Source: Thermoplasmata archaeon M9B2D (GTDB lineage: Archaea > Thermoplasmatota > E2 > DHVEG-1). Taken from it: 23,109 bases of DNA. Made by a program: the position numbers and the translations under genes. The notes below the pieces were generated by a model, which ran no database searches, was not told the DNA's origin, and saw only the letters and a list, made by a program, of their open reading frames with translations. Positions 7,975 through 16,443 of the stretch are shown here, piece after piece. The stretch is taken from positions 1-23,109 of the forward strand of contig MUGD01000021.1 of the NCBI GenBank assembly GCA_002900555.1, given 5' to 3'. Every line of letters begins with the position of its first letter. Position 1 is the first letter of the stretch.

Positions 7975-7986
7975 TTTTTTTTTTTT
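7975..7986 (+). terminator. T-tract terminator of the C25 peptidase gene
   Basis: Twelve consecutive T residues begin 15 bp after the TAA stop, followed by a second T8 run at about 7999-8006. Archaeal RNA polymerase terminates at such tracts without needing a hairpin. Confidence 0.75.
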
Positions 7987-8099
7987 ATCACATTGCATAA
8001 TTTTTTTTGGTTTTATGTTGTGTCGCCAAGATTGAAATATTTGATAACGTGAACAATGTATTACTGAAAACCTATTATAGGAGAACAGTGATGTAAAAT

Positions 8100-8738
8100 A
8101 TGATAAAAGGGGGAAAGCATGGGTTGGATAAGAAACCTCTGATAGTGGTAAGTCTCTGTGCGGTGGTTCTTCTTGTGCTGGGTTCATTGAGTAATGTGGT
8201 GGGGTATCAGTCTGTGAAATCAACTGTGAATGATTCTCCTTTGTTTACAACGAGAACTCAGAGGGCTACCAATCAACAACAGAATAGTATCGCATCAAAG
8301 TATCTTGGAATGGGAAAAGAAAATCTCTTACAATTTCCAATTAGAGATAATAGGACTGAACAATTGAAGAAAACCATAGATATCATCAGTAAAATGAGTG
8401 ATAAAACCTTTGCTCATTTCACAGAATTATGTATCCGAAAAGCAAGACAAGACAACACCTTACAAAATATAAGTGATTATCAAATTGTTCAAGCACTTCT
8501 ATTGTTAAAAACAAATCCAAAAGCAATCTTAAACATCTTTACAAACAAGGATAATCATCCTGTAACATCATCTGAGTGGTTTTCTCTATGCCAACAGGTT
8601 TTTTGGTTTGATTGCATTGCAGGTAATATTTTATTTCTTATATTTGCGACGGTATTTTTTGTTTGTTTTATTATTGCATTATATTTGAGTGGTCCTACTG
8701 CTTTCACATGTATTTCATATTGTATGTGTTTAAATTAA
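8100..8738 (+). CDS. two-TM protein of unknown function with export leader
   Basis: 212 aa, function not recognised. Residues 14-33 are a hydrophobic leader ending GSLSNVVGYQ. A polar, Gln/Thr-rich segment follows, then a helical domain at about 85-160 (TEQLKKTIDIISKM...FTELCIRKARQD). A second hydrophobic segment lies at about 174-197, with a short Cys-containing tail (FTCISYCMCLN). The leader-plus-helical arrangement looks like a multi-copy family of archaeal accessory genomes, from memory only. The start is uncertain. ATG8100 has GGAG only 14 bp upstream. TTG8124 in the same frame follows AAAGGGGG (8106-8113) by 10 bp and gives a cleaner signal peptide. The gene is AT-rich and followed by two same-strand genes with short gaps, so probably an operon. 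Confidence 0.7.
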   Translation: MIKGGKHGLDKKPLIVVSLCAVVLLVLGSLSNVVGYQSVKSTVNDSPLFTTRTQRATNQQQNSIASKYLGMGKENLLQFPIRDNRTEQLKKTIDIISKMSDKTFAHFTELCIRKARQDNTLQNISDYQIVQALLLLKTNPKAILNIFTNKDNHPVTSSEWFSLCQQVFWFDCIAGNILFLIFATVFFVCFIIALYLSGPTAFTCISYCMCLN

Positions 8739-8784
8739 GGAGAAATTCCAAATCAAATGAAAAAGGTCCAAAAGAGGTAAAGTA

Positions 8785-10647
8785 ATGAAAGTGAAATGCT
8801 TGGCAAGAATCATCCTCTTGTTCGTTGGTGTGGCAATTGCACCAGCGATGGCACAGACCACAGAGAAACAACCGATATCACGAGGGACTTGGTTGTATGT
8901 TGGCGGGAGTGGACCTGGGAACTACACTAGGATTCAGGATGCGATTGATAATGCGAGTGAGGGGGATACAATTATCGTATATAGTAGCACATATTACGAG
9001 GCAATAACTCTGAATAAGCAACTCTTTTTAAAGGGAACCAAACTTGATGGTCAGGATTTTCCTTTAATTAATGGTGGAGACGATTATAATACAATTACAA
9101 TAAATAATGATTCTTGTTGTGTTGAAAATTTTTCTGTTCAAAACGGTCCTGCAGGAGGTCTTGAAAAAGGTATCCATGTACTGTCGAATTATAACATTAT
9201 TAGGAATTGTTCTATCTTCAATACTGGCTCGGGAATCTATCTATCTAATTCATGCGGGAATTTCATTTATAACAATATAATTACAGGTTGGGGTTCAAGG
9301 TCTATTGGCTTAATTTCTTCATGTAATAATACGATATTTAACAATGACCTATCAGGCCACAGTAACCATGAAATATGGTTTCGGGATAACTCAATTAACA
9401 ATAGATTTTATCATAATTATGTTCATCAATGCACGCATAATCCTGCAATATTAATTGAACAATCTCCTTTCAATATCATCGAAGAAAATAACATATCGAA
9501 TAACTATGAAGGACTTGTTATCAGGTCGTCTCCAAACACCTCTGTTTTACGAAATTCCTTCTGGGGCGATGGTATTCTTTTTTCAGCATCGTTTCAAGAA
9601 TTATGCTCCTATATTATTGAAGATAACCTTGTGGATGGAAAACCTCTCCGTTACTATGTCAATCAGAAAGGACTTACTGTTCCTTCTGATACAGGTCAAG
9701 TAATACTTATCAATTGTTCGAATTTTATTATTAGAAATTTTACTTTTATCGGTGCTGAACATGGAATAGTACTATTTTTTTCATCGAATAATTCAATAAC
9801 AGATAATATGATATCTGCTGGGCCTGCTGGGGTTCAACTTTCTCAATCACATAATAATTTTATTTCACGAAATATGATAAATGGTGGACGTGGTGGGATT
9901 ATTCTTTCATCATCGAATGGTAATGTTATTTCCAACAATACTGTACTAAACCAAAATAAGCAACCAGGAATCTGTGTCTCTTCATCACACAACAATAAAA
10001 TAATTGATAATGTTGTGGTTAACTGTAGGATAGGAATATCTGCAGAATTCAGTTCAGGTTATAATGAAATCATTCATAATAATGTCACAGGTTCCTCATG
10101 GTGGGGAATAAGGTTGTACGCATCTGGAAATAACTATGCGATTGATAATGAGGTATCAAATTGTTCAGTAGGAATGAGAACAGATTATACGAGTGGGGAT
10201 TCTTTTGACAATAATTCCGTTCATAACTGTGAAACGGGAATCGGTGTTGTTGATGCAAAATCAACAGATGTCAGACATAATAAAATTTCTGAAAATAATT
10301 ATGGTATAAGTGTGGCAGAGTGTTCTTTGATATCTATTGTGAATAACAATATTTCGAATAATGTTATAGGAGTCACTTTTTCTGATTCAAGTTTTATTTC
10401 TATTAAGGAAAATAACCTTATGCGAAATATAAAGGATGCGAGCTATACCGTGCGATTGTTAGAAGTATTGACCAACAAATTTAAAAGGAATTACTGGGGT
10501 CGATTATCCCTTAAACCGCATATGTCAATTGGGATTTTAAAGATAATTATATACGTAAATCCATTCTCTTATGAAGAATCCTGTCTAATTTTACCGTGGT
10601 TTTATATTGATTGGTTCCCTGTGCAAGAACCATATGACATCCCTTGA
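8785..10647 (+). CDS. secreted NosD-like right-handed beta-helix protein
   Basis: 620 aa. A signal peptide covers about 1-24 (ILLFVGVAIAPAMAQ). Next is a beta-helix entry segment, YTRIQDAIDNASEGDTIIVY, at about 50-70. Then about 450 residues of irregular 22-24-residue rungs follow, rich in N-N-x-I, GI and S/N ladders (for example NNISNNYEGLVI, HNKISENNYGISV). This is the NosD/CASH pattern, named for a copper-loading protein but broad in archaea as surface or carbohydrate-active beta-helices. No copper ligands or catalytic residues can be assigned. The C-terminus (about 565-620) is non-repetitive and ends WFYIDWFPVQEPYDIP, with no membrane anchor. AAAGAGG about 8 bp upstream supports the start. 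The next gene begins 7 bp after the stop. Composition is AT-rich compared with the housekeeping genes. Confidence 0.83.
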   Translation: MKVKCLARIILLFVGVAIAPAMAQTTEKQPISRGTWLYVGGSGPGNYTRIQDAIDNASEGDTIIVYSSTYYEAITLNKQLFLKGTKLDGQDFPLINGGDDYNTITINNDSCCVENFSVQNGPAGGLEKGIHVLSNYNIIRNCSIFNTGSGIYLSNSCGNFIYNNIITGWGSRSIGLISSCNNTIFNNDLSGHSNHEIWFRDNSINNRFYHNYVHQCTHNPAILIEQSPFNIIEENNISNNYEGLVIRSSPNTSVLRNSFWGDGILFSASFQELCSYIIEDNLVDGKPLRYYVNQKGLTVPSDTGQVILINCSNFIIRNFTFIGAEHGIVLFFSSNNSITDNMISAGPAGVQLSQSHNNFISRNMINGGRGGIILSSSNGNVISNNTVLNQNKQPGICVSSSHNNKIIDNVVVNCRIGISAEFSSGYNEIIHNNVTGSSWWGIRLYASGNNYAIDNEVSNCSVGMRTDYTSGDSFDNNSVHNCETGIGVVDAKSTDVRHNKISENNYGISVAECSLISIVNNNISNNVIGVTFSDSSFISIKENNLMRNIKDASYTVRLLEVLTNKFKRNYWGRLSLKPHMSIGILKIIIYVNPFSYEESCLILPWFYIDWFPVQEPYDIP

Positions 10648-10654
10648 GTGCGAT

Positions 10655-11578
10655 ATGATAGAAATAAAGAAATTCCTTGCAGTAAGCATCATCCTTCTTT
10701 TCCTTGGTGTCGCAGTCGCACCCAGCATCAACCAGAGTGTTGTCAAAGCATCCACTAATGATAACCTGGTGGAAGTCACCACCCAAGCCTGTGGCATACA
10801 GGGATACAGAGATTCCACGGTGACACTTACCAGAGAACAATACCAGAACCTGGAGGAGTATTTTGTTGAGTTCAGAACTAGGTTGAATCAGACATCAACA
10901 AGAGAGGAAGCAGTCCCTCTCTTCAAGGAAGCGGTAATGGAACTTGATAAGTATGGGTTGTTGCCGAAGGGGATGAGTGTCGAAAGAGTACAGAAATTGG
11001 TGATTGGCGGATATCAAAAGTTATCGAGATTCTTAAAAAGCATTAACCTTGGATACTATCAAACCCTATCAGACGATGTAAATCTCCTTTGTTTAATAGC
11101 TGGAGAGACATCTGTCACCTACGTGAGTAAATTTCCGTTATGTTCTTTTTTCACTATTGTTTACCATATTGTTCAATCAGAATATAATCCCCTATTGTTA
11201 TTCCTTTATCTTTGCTTCTATATCAGAAATTCATTACCAATTCAATTGGGAAGTGTTATTTTTCTTGGTGGCAGTGGGTTGTTTTCATGGTGTGACCCAG
11301 GTCCAGCATCAGGTTGGATACATACAATTGGGTTGAATGGAAAGAAGTCATGGAATGGTTATGTGTATGGTAATCTTCCTGCATATCATATTTTTTTAGA
11401 CTTCATTTTGAATGGTTATTATCCCGGTGTTTTAAGGTTCACCGGAATACACACTGGACATGACGAGGACCATTTCTATCTTGGCTCTGCTCTCTGGGTT
11501 AAAGTAAGTACAGAACCTCTAGAATCACATAATCTGAGATCATCTGAAATCGTCAAAATGATGCCTAAGGAAAAATAG
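10655..11578 (+). CDS. exported/membrane protein of unknown function, operon partner of the beta-helix gene
   Basis: 308 aa from the ATG at 10655. A longer in-frame start at 10607 would run into the beta-helix gene and bury the signal peptide, so it was not chosen. Residues 7-25 form a leader (IILLFLGVAVAPSINQ) very similar to that of the preceding protein. A soluble part (about 38-135) has VTTQACGIQGY, helical EQYQNLEEYFVEFRTRLNQ and GLLPKGMSVERVQKLV. A hydrophobic region at about 160-210 may hold two membrane spans. A small beta-rich end includes PASGWIHTIGLNGKKSWNG and VLRFTGIHTGHDEDHFY. No known domain was recognised. It ends about 34 bp before a hairpin terminator. Confidence 0.75.
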   Translation: MIEIKKFLAVSIILLFLGVAVAPSINQSVVKASTNDNLVEVTTQACGIQGYRDSTVTLTREQYQNLEEYFVEFRTRLNQTSTREEAVPLFKEAVMELDKYGLLPKGMSVERVQKLVIGGYQKLSRFLKSINLGYYQTLSDDVNLLCLIAGETSVTYVSKFPLCSFFTIVYHIVQSEYNPLLLFLYLCFYIRNSLPIQLGSVIFLGGSGLFSWCDPGPASGWIHTIGLNGKKSWNGYVYGNLPAYHIFLDFILNGYYPGVLRFTGIHTGHDEDHFYLGSALWVKVSTEPLESHNLRSSEIVKMMPKEK

Positions 11579-11611
11579 TTTATTTTGATTTTCGTACAAA
11601 AAAACATCTCT

Positions 11612-11641
11612 GAGAAGCGTGTCACTGCTTCTCCACTTTTT
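11612..11641 (+). terminator. hairpin plus T-run terminator after the 8100-11578 cluster
   Basis: GAGAAGC (11612-11618) and GCTTCTC (11627-11633) form a perfect 7-bp stem with an 8-nt loop, followed closely by CACTTTTT. It lies 34 bp after the preceding stop and looks like an intrinsic terminator. Confidence 0.6.
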
Positions 11642-11660
11642 AATGGAAGATATTTTCAGG

Positions 11661-11680
11661 TGCAGGGGAAGAGATTTGAA
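11661..11680 (-). repeat. degenerate tRNA 3'-end fragment, copy A
   Basis: Read on the minus strand it gives TTCAAAT-CTCTT-CCCCTGC-A: a T-loop consensus, a five-base T-stem half, a seven-base acceptor strand and discriminator A, in exact tRNA spacing. The 5' part of a tRNA is absent. It matches copy B at 12245-12264 in 18 of 20 positions. Confidence 0.5.
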
Positions 11681-11730
11681 TACGAAAGTAGACATAAAAT
11701 TTCGTATTTTTCCTGTTGATAAAAAGGATA

Positions 11731-11740
11731 ATTTTATAAG
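11731..11740 (+). promoter_or_regulatory. TATA box of the 11783 gene
   Basis: ATTTTATAAG is centred about 47 bp upstream of the ATG at 11783, with CAGGG as a modest ribosome site about 10 bp before the start. Confidence 0.5.
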
Positions 11741-11782
11741 AAAATTGCTGTATTTGGAATTGTATCTTCAGGGTAATAAAAT

Positions 11783-12202
11783 ATGAAAATAAAACAAATT
11801 TTGGTTGGAGGAATTTTATCGGGGGCAGGAATCCTTGTTGTAAGTATTATTTTTTCATGGCTGACACAGAATATTTGGCAATATGATGTAATGGAGTTAG
11901 CAGGAATGCGATCAATAGAGGACCCGATTTGTATATTGTATTTTGTTTATCCCTGGGTTCTAGGGTTTTCCTTGTCATTTGTCTATCCATATTTTGAGAA
12001 AGGATTAGAGGGAACCTCTATCACGAAAGGTTGGAAATTTGGGTTGTTAATGTGGATTATAGTTGGCATTACTTCTGCGTTTTTGGTGTTCTCAAGTATG
12101 GATTATCCTATTGGCTTTACAGTAAATTCAGTGGTTGGTTCTCTTTTAGATACCCTAATAGCTGGTATTATTATTGTTAAAACTTTTCATTGTATAAAAT
12201 AA
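11783..12202 (+). CDS. small four-TM membrane protein of unknown function
   Basis: 139 aa with hydrophobic helices at about 5-28, 47-68, 86-107 and 113-135. It has no signal peptide domain, no soluble domain and no recognised family. A short loop carries ELAGMRSIEDP between the first two helices, and KGWKFGLLMW starts the third. The arrangement resembles anonymous 140-residue four-helix proteins of archaea and bacteria. The gene has its own TATA box and is flanked on both sides, in the same orientation, by tRNA 3'-end-like fragments (11661-11680 and 12245-12264). This raises the possibility that it arrived as, or is left over from, an integrated segment. A T-rich stretch at 12210-12231 may terminate it. 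Confidence 0.72.
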   Translation: MKIKQILVGGILSGAGILVVSIIFSWLTQNIWQYDVMELAGMRSIEDPICILYFVYPWVLGFSLSFVYPYFEKGLEGTSITKGWKFGLLMWIIVGITSAFLVFSSMDYPIGFTVNSVVGSLLDTLIAGIIIVKTFHCIK

Positions 12203-12244
12203 AATTCAATCTTTCTTCCATCTTTTTTATTGAAATGAAAGGAA

Positions 12245-12264
12245 TGCAGGGGAAGGGGTTTGAA
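12245..12264 (-). repeat. degenerate tRNA 3'-end fragment, copy B
   Basis: The minus strand reads TTCAAAC-CCCTT-CCCCTGC-A, preceded by ATAGG (5' half of a T-stem, only partly complementary to CCCTT). This is the T-arm plus acceptor strand of a tRNA with 5' acceptor GCAGGGG, but no matching 5' half was found within about 100 bp. 18 of 20 positions equal copy A. Confidence 0.5.
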
Positions 12265-12350
12265 CCTATGGAGTTCTTTGTATACACGCAATAATTATTA
12301 TCATAAGGATTTACGAATAAGGCTCATACTACGCTGAGGGAAAAACGAAG

Positions 12351-12358
12351 GTTTATAT
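12351..12358 (+). promoter_or_regulatory. TATA box of the LRR/PKD protein gene
   Basis: GTTTATAT lies about 60 bp upstream of the ATG at 12415. The leader would contain GAAGGTGG (12395-12402) as ribosome site, about 12 bp from the start. Confidence 0.5.
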
Positions 12359-12414
12359 GAATTCACAGGATAACAATTTCATCTAAAATCAAATGAAGGT
12401 GGTTAAAAAGTATT

Positions 12415-13617
12415 ATGAAAAAAAAAGTATATCAATTGTTTATTTGTATGCTGCTTATAGGCATGTTGTTGGCCGTTGCCTCAGATAGTGTGTCTGCAGA
12501 TCAGGATGGAGATTATGTCTATATAACGAGTGGAACTCCCTTGGCTGCTACCATTACAGGGTACACGGGTGCTGGCGGGGATATTATAATCCCATCCATG
12601 CTGGGTGGGTATCCAACAGTCCATATTGGCGATGAGGCGTTTAAAGCCTGCTTCACCTTAACCTCCGTGGTTATCCCGGACAGCGTTGTGACGATAGGAG
12701 CTGGTGCGTTTAACAGCTGCAATAACCTCACCTCGGTGACTATCCCTGGCAGCGTTTCTACGATTGGACATTATGCGTTCTATTTTTGTAATTCTTTATC
12801 CTCGGTGATTATTCCTGCAAGCGTCTTAACGATTGAGGATTTCGCGTTCTATTACTGCTTGTCGTTATCCTCCGTTACCATTGGAAGCGGCGTTACAACT
12901 ATCGGAGACTATGCGTTCTACTCGTGCACCTCGCTTTCTTCTTTGATCATTACATATGGTGTCACTGCTATTGGAAATTCCACTTTCTCCTGCTGCACTG
13001 CTCTGCCATCGGTAATCATCCCCAGAAGCGTCACAACCATCGGATCTGAAACATTCTCCTATTGTTCTTCCCTAACCTCGATAACATTCCTTGGGCTTGT
13101 TGCACCAGCTACCGTTGGTGAAAAATGGATTTCTGATACACCTGCTGAGATACGAGGACATGCGTATGCTGCGTCGAACTTTCCGCTTCCCGGTGAGGTT
13201 TGGAATGGATTGATAATGGGTGCCGAGATTAGTGGAGACACCACGCCCCCAGTTGCAGCAGTCACCTTGACGCCATCAAACCCGTCCCTAATTCAAACGG
13301 TTACCTTTAACGCCTCAGCCAGCTATGATTCTGACGGCTCAATCATATTATACGAATGGGATTGGAATAACGACGGTGTGTACGAAGAATCCCATACCAC
13401 TCCAATAACAACACATGCATGGGCTGAAGCCGGTAACTATCTTATTACCGTACGAGTCACTGATAATGTTGGTGCAACAAGTACTAAGAGTATCACTGTG
13501 CAGGTCAGCGGTGAAGGCGGAGCAGATAATACAGGCATCCCTGGTTTTGAACTGATCTGTGGTATAGGGGCGATGATGATATCAATCCTTTTTTTGAAAA
13601 AGAAAAGAAACAGATAG
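12415..13617 (+). CDS. surface protein: BspA-type leucine-rich repeats, PKD domain, PGF-like C-terminal anchor
   Basis: 400 aa. A signal peptide covers 1-29. BspA-type (LRR_5) repeats run from about 59 to 225 with an exact 23-residue period: the LxSVxIPxSVxTIGxxAFxxC unit has its first Leu at 82, 105, 128, 151, 174, 197 and 220. A PKD domain follows at about 278-366, with FNASASYDSDGSIILYEWDW and HAWAEAGNYLITVRVTD. The C-terminus is GIPGFEL, a hydrophobic helix (about 380-394) and KKKRNR. This tripartite tail matches archaeal PGF-CTERM-type signals used by archaeosortases for lipid anchoring. No sortase gene is in the window. LRR_5 proteins often mediate adhesion, and the ligand here is unknown. 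The gene has its own TATA box. It ends convergent to the mevalonate cluster. Confidence 0.88.
   Translation: MKKKVYQLFICMLLIGMLLAVASDSVSADQDGDYVYITSGTPLAATITGYTGAGGDIIIPSMLGGYPTVHIGDEAFKACFTLTSVVIPDSVVTIGAGAFNSCNNLTSVTIPGSVSTIGHYAFYFCNSLSSVIIPASVLTIEDFAFYYCLSLSSVTIGSGVTTIGDYAFYSCTSLSSLIITYGVTAIGNSTFSCCTALPSVIIPRSVTTIGSETFSYCSSLTSITFLGLVAPATVGEKWISDTPAEIRGHAYAASNFPLPGEVWNGLIMGAEISGDTTPPVAAVTLTPSNPSLIQTVTFNASASYDSDGSIILYEWDWNNDGVYEESHTTPITTHAWAEAGNYLITVRVTDNVGATSTKSITVQVSGEGGADNTGIPGFELICGIGAMMISILFLKKKRNR
12658..13071 (+). repeat. six 69-bp coding repeats of the BspA-type LRR
   Basis: Six 23-codon units lie in exact register, with diverged further units at both ends. Each carries Cys at the same place (C102, C125, C148, C171, C194, C217), the usual position in this repeat class. 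Units have diverged at the DNA level, so this is an old array. Confidence 0.8.
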
Positions 13618-13730
13618 ATGTCTTGAGGCGCCCCTAAACTAGAGAAATACTCATTCTTCAGCGTTTGACATAAACCATGAAGTTCAACCGTTTTAAATGC
13701 TTCTCTGATATTAGTGGAGTAGTATGAAGG

Positions 13731-14138
13731 TTACTTGCGTTGCTTAAACTTATATCCATAATAAATAGCACCAGTATGCCCGTCTTGTTGGATTTTCCGA
13801 AAAGTACTTTCGACTTTCATGCCGATTTTCATTTGATCGTGGGGACAGTCTACAATCTGAGCAGTTATACGTGGGCCTTCCTCAAGTTTAATGACTGCGA
13901 TAGGATAGGGTGTTTGCTCTTCGAAATCCTCAGGACCGACATGAATTATCGTGTAGGTCACCACCTCACCTTTTCCTGACAGCTTTGTTTCCTTCATTTT
14001 TCCGATACTTTTTCGTCTGCAAAACGGACATGATTCCCTTGGGGGGAAGTAGACCCGATCGCAGGATTCACATTTGTTTGCAATAAAATTGTACCGTTCT
14101 GGTATTTCCCTCCAGAATCGCGCCACTCCTTCTTTCAT
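13731..14138 (-). CDS. DUF35 OB-fold/zinc-ribbon protein, partner of thiolase and HMG-CoA synthase
   Basis: 135 aa. An N-terminal zinc ribbon has C23/C26 and C37/C40 (KCESCDRVYFPPRESCPFC). The DUF35 OB-fold is at about 50-125 (GKGEVVTYTIIHVGPEDF, PYPIAVIKLEEGPRI). In methanogens the equivalent protein bridges acetoacetyl-CoA thiolase and HMG-CoA synthase and shares a CoA channel between them. The gene order here gives the same trio. It begins 2 bp after the thiolase stop, so the two are almost certainly co-translated. It is not an enzyme by itself. It ends facing the LRR gene, and no clear T-tract follows. Confidence 0.92.
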   Translation of the reverse strand: MKEGVARFWREIPERYNFIANKCESCDRVYFPPRESCPFCRRKSIGKMKETKLSGKGEVVTYTIIHVGPEDFEEQTPYPIAVIKLEEGPRITAQIVDCPHDQMKIGMKVESTFRKIQQDGHTGAIYYGYKFKQRK

Positions 14139-14140
14139 TG

Positions 14141-15307
14141 TTACATCGCCTCCAAAATATGAATCACACAGGTTGCCCCAGAGCCGCCAACGTTATGTGC
14201 AAGACCTTTCTTTGGGTCTTTTATTTGTCGTTTTCCTGCTTCTCCCCGTAACTGCATGGTGACTTCAATTATTTGTGCGACACCTGTTGCCCCAACTGGG
14301 TGTCCCTTTGCTTTAAGACCCCCACTCGTATTAATTGGTAATGCACCATCTAAGGTAGTGATTTTTTGGTCAATTGCTTTTCCCCCTTCTCCTTTTTTCA
14401 CAAACCCTAAATCTTCGATTGCGCAGATTTCCGCTATGGTGAAACAGTCATGAACCTCAGCAAAGCTAATATCTGTCGGGGTGAGGTTAGCCTGTTTATA
14501 CGCCATTTTTGCTGCATACACTGTCGCATCAAGCGTGCAAATATCACGTCTCCCATGAAGTGAGAGCGTATCGGAGGCTTGTCCTGAGCCAATGATCTTC
14601 ACTGGTTTATCAGTATAGTCTTTTGCTTTATCGGCAGCACAAAGGATAATGGATGCGGCGCCGTCACTTACAGGAGAGCAATCCATAAGTCCAAGAGGAT
14701 AGGCAACGGTGGTTGCTTTCAAAACTGATTCAAGTGAAATTGGGGATTGATACTGCGCATAAGGGTTTAACGCACCGTTCGCATGGTTTTTTACCGCGAC
14801 TTGGGCGAGTTGTTCTTTGGTTGTCCCATAATCATGCATGTGTCTTGTTGCAATCATTGCATAGATAGCTGGGAATGTTGCACCAAAGAAGGCTTCCCAC
14901 TCTTGATCTGATGCAGTAGCAAGGATTTCTGTTGCTGCGGTACCACCCACATCGTTCATTTTTTCGATACCCCCGACGACCACGATATCATTTATGCCTG
15001 AGGCAATAGAAAGATATCCTTCTCTGACAGCAAGACCTCCTGATGCACACGCTCCTTCGATACGGGTTGCGGGGATATGTAGATGTGAGAAGCCTGAGAC
15101 TTCAGCGACCAGTGCACCAATGTGTTCTTGGTCTACAAAACGCCCGGAGCTCATCGATCCGACATATAGAGCATCGATATCTTTTCCTTCTATGTTTGCG
15201 TCAAGGATTGCTTTTGATCCTGCCTCTGCAATAAGTTGCCTAAACGATTTATCCCATAATTCGCCGAATTTGGTTAATCCTACCCCTATGACAGCAACAT
15301 CTCTCAT
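14141..15307 (-). CDS. acetyl-CoA acetyltransferase (acetoacetyl-CoA thiolase), archaeal type
   Basis: Condenses two acetyl-CoA to acetoacetyl-CoA, the entry step of the mevalonate route to isoprenoid lipids. The 388 aa include nucleophile C87 in [11 protein letters not shown]336 in [11 protein letters not shown] and C380 in GGSGATC, the expected thiolase triad. Length is normal for the SCP-x-like archaeal thiolases. Thermodynamically this step is unfavourable, which explains its tight link with HMG-CoA synthase (6-bp gap upstream) and the DUF35 linker (2-bp gap downstream). Generic database names such as lipid-transfer protein/thiolase are likely. The operon context decides the function. Confidence 0.93.
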   Translation of the reverse strand: MRDVAVIGVGLTKFGELWDKSFRQLIAEAGSKAILDANIEGKDIDALYVGSMSSGRFVDQEHIGALVAEVSGFSHLHIPATRIEGACASGGLAVREGYLSIASGINDIVVVGGIEKMNDVGGTAATEILATASDQEWEAFFGATFPAIYAMIATRHMHDYGTTKEQLAQVAVKNHANGALNPYAQYQSPISLESVLKATTVAYPLGLMDCSPVSDGAASIILCAADKAKDYTDKPVKIIGSGQASDTLSLHGRRDICTLDATVYAAKMAYKQANLTPTDISFAEVHDCFTIAEICAIEDLGFVKKGEGGKAIDQKITTLDGALPINTSGGLKAKGHPVGATGVAQIIEVTMQLRGEAGKRQIKDPKKGLAHNVGGSGATCVIHILEAM

Positions 15308-15313
15308 TTTGTA

Positions 15314-16363
15314 TCACTCCCAAAACAATAAGTTGGTCATTTTTGTGTATTGTCCATAGTCAACATATTCTTTATCAGCAACAAGTTGTGCGATTGTTGG
15401 CGCGTTCTCTCGAGATAGTTTTGTTATTTGATCGGTAACTGTGATATCAAACCCGTCACTTCCTGCCCCAGATCCATAACTTGTCATGAAAATGCGGTCA
15501 CCAGGCTTTGCGACGTCTAAGACGGATGCAAGACCAATCATTGATGCGCCAGAATAGGTGTTACCAATGTATGGCACCAAAAGTCCCTGTTTTACTTGAT
15601 CGAGGGAAAACCCAAGTTTCTTTGCGACGTTGACTGGGAACTTTCCGTTTGGTTGATGGAAAATCGCATAGGTATAATCCTGTGGTTTTGAGCCAACTTT
15701 TTCCATAAGTTTTGTTGCACAGTTTGTGATATGTTTAAAATAGGCAGGTTCTCCAGTGAATCGACCTCCATGTGAGGGATATTTCATTTCAGCTCGTCGC
15801 CAGAAATCAGGAGTATCTGTCGTGTAGGAAAGGGTGTGGTTTATTGTCGCAATCACCTTATGTCTTCCGAGAATAAACGCAGCACCACCTGCTGAAGCAG
15901 AGTATTCCAGGGCATCTCCTGGTGCAGCTTGTGAGGTATCCGCTCCTATGGCCACGCCGTACTCTATCATTCCTGCTTTTACAAAACCAAAGCAGGTTTG
16001 TATGGCAGCGGTTCCTGCTTTACACGCGAACTCGTAATCGGCGACCATGAGATTTGGTGTGGCACCGATTGCTTCTCCTACGATGGTTCCTGTAGGTTTT
16101 ACAGCATAGGGGTGTGATTCACTGCCCACGTAAATCGCACCGATTTCCGCTGGGTTTAGTGTACATCGTTTCAATGCTGCACGTATCGCTTCAACGCTAA
16201 TGGTTGCGGTGTCCTGATCGATGGAAGGAACTGATTTTTCGAAAATCCCAAGTCCCCGGCTGATGGCTGCCCCGTCCTTTCCCCAGACTGCCGCGATTAC
16301 TTCTGCTTTAATGCGAAAGCGAGGAATATGCGCCCCGTAACTAACAATGCCTATTTCTTCCAT
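15314..16363 (-). CDS. hydroxymethylglutaryl-CoA synthase, archaeal type
   Basis: Condenses acetoacetyl-CoA with acetyl-CoA to HMG-CoA, the second step of mevalonate synthesis. From ATG16363 it is 349 aa. Catalytic residues are Cys114 ([13 protein letters not shown]), His236 ([11 protein letters not shown]) and an acidic residue in [12 protein letters not shown]. The start [19 protein letters not shown] matches the usual family N-terminus. An in-frame TTG at 16384 would add seven residues but has no support. A TATA-like element on the minus strand (about 16397-16409) would give a leader of about 12 nt. No strong Shine-Dalgarno is seen. The gene leads the three-gene HMGS-thiolase-DUF35 block. 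Confidence 0.94.
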   Translation of the reverse strand: MEEIGIVSYGAHIPRFRIKAEVIAAVWGKDGAAISRGLGIFEKSVPSIDQDTATISVEAIRAALKRCTLNPAEIGAIYVGSESHPYAVKPTGTIVGEAIGATPNLMVADYEFACKAGTAAIQTCFGFVKAGMIEYGVAIGADTSQAAPGDALEYSASAGGAAFILGRHKVIATINHTLSYTTDTPDFWRRAEMKYPSHGGRFTGEPAYFKHITNCATKLMEKVGSKPQDYTYAIFHQPNGKFPVNVAKKLGFSLDQVKQGLLVPYIGNTYSGASMIGLASVLDVAKPGDRIFMTSYGSGAGSDGFDITVTDQITKLSRENAPTIAQLVADKEYVDYGQYTKMTNLLFWE

Positions 16364-16396
16364 AATACGCCCAACAAAGCCCAAAACAAAAAAGAC

Positions 16397-16409
16397 TACT
16401 TAAAAGTGC
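16397..16409 (-). promoter_or_regulatory. TATA box of the mevalonate-entry operon
   Basis: The minus strand reads CACTTTTAAGTAG, about 39 bp upstream of ATG16363. It lies in the 80-bp gap after the coiled-coil gene, so the HMGS block may have its own promoter. Confidence 0.45.
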
Positions 16410-16443
16410 CGACTGATATTCGACAATTGACGAAAAACGGGTA

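Noticed and set aside
8071..8081. CCTATTATAGG palindrome before the 8100 gene as an operator
   Set aside because: Short, AT-rich and likely by chance. It may simply contain a weak TATA element.
10607..10654. Longer N-terminus for the 10655 protein
   Set aside because: It would overlap the beta-helix gene and place 16 residues before a normal signal peptide. ATG10655 is better.
12245..12345. A complete tRNA on the minus strand ending at 12245
   Set aside because: No 5' acceptor GCAGGGG, no D arm and no clean anticodon stem could be found. Only the 3' end is tRNA-like.
12658..13071. 69-bp periodicity as a possible CRISPR or non-coding satellite
   Set aside because: The period equals 23 codons of an LRR protein, and units vary at synonymous and non-synonymous sites.
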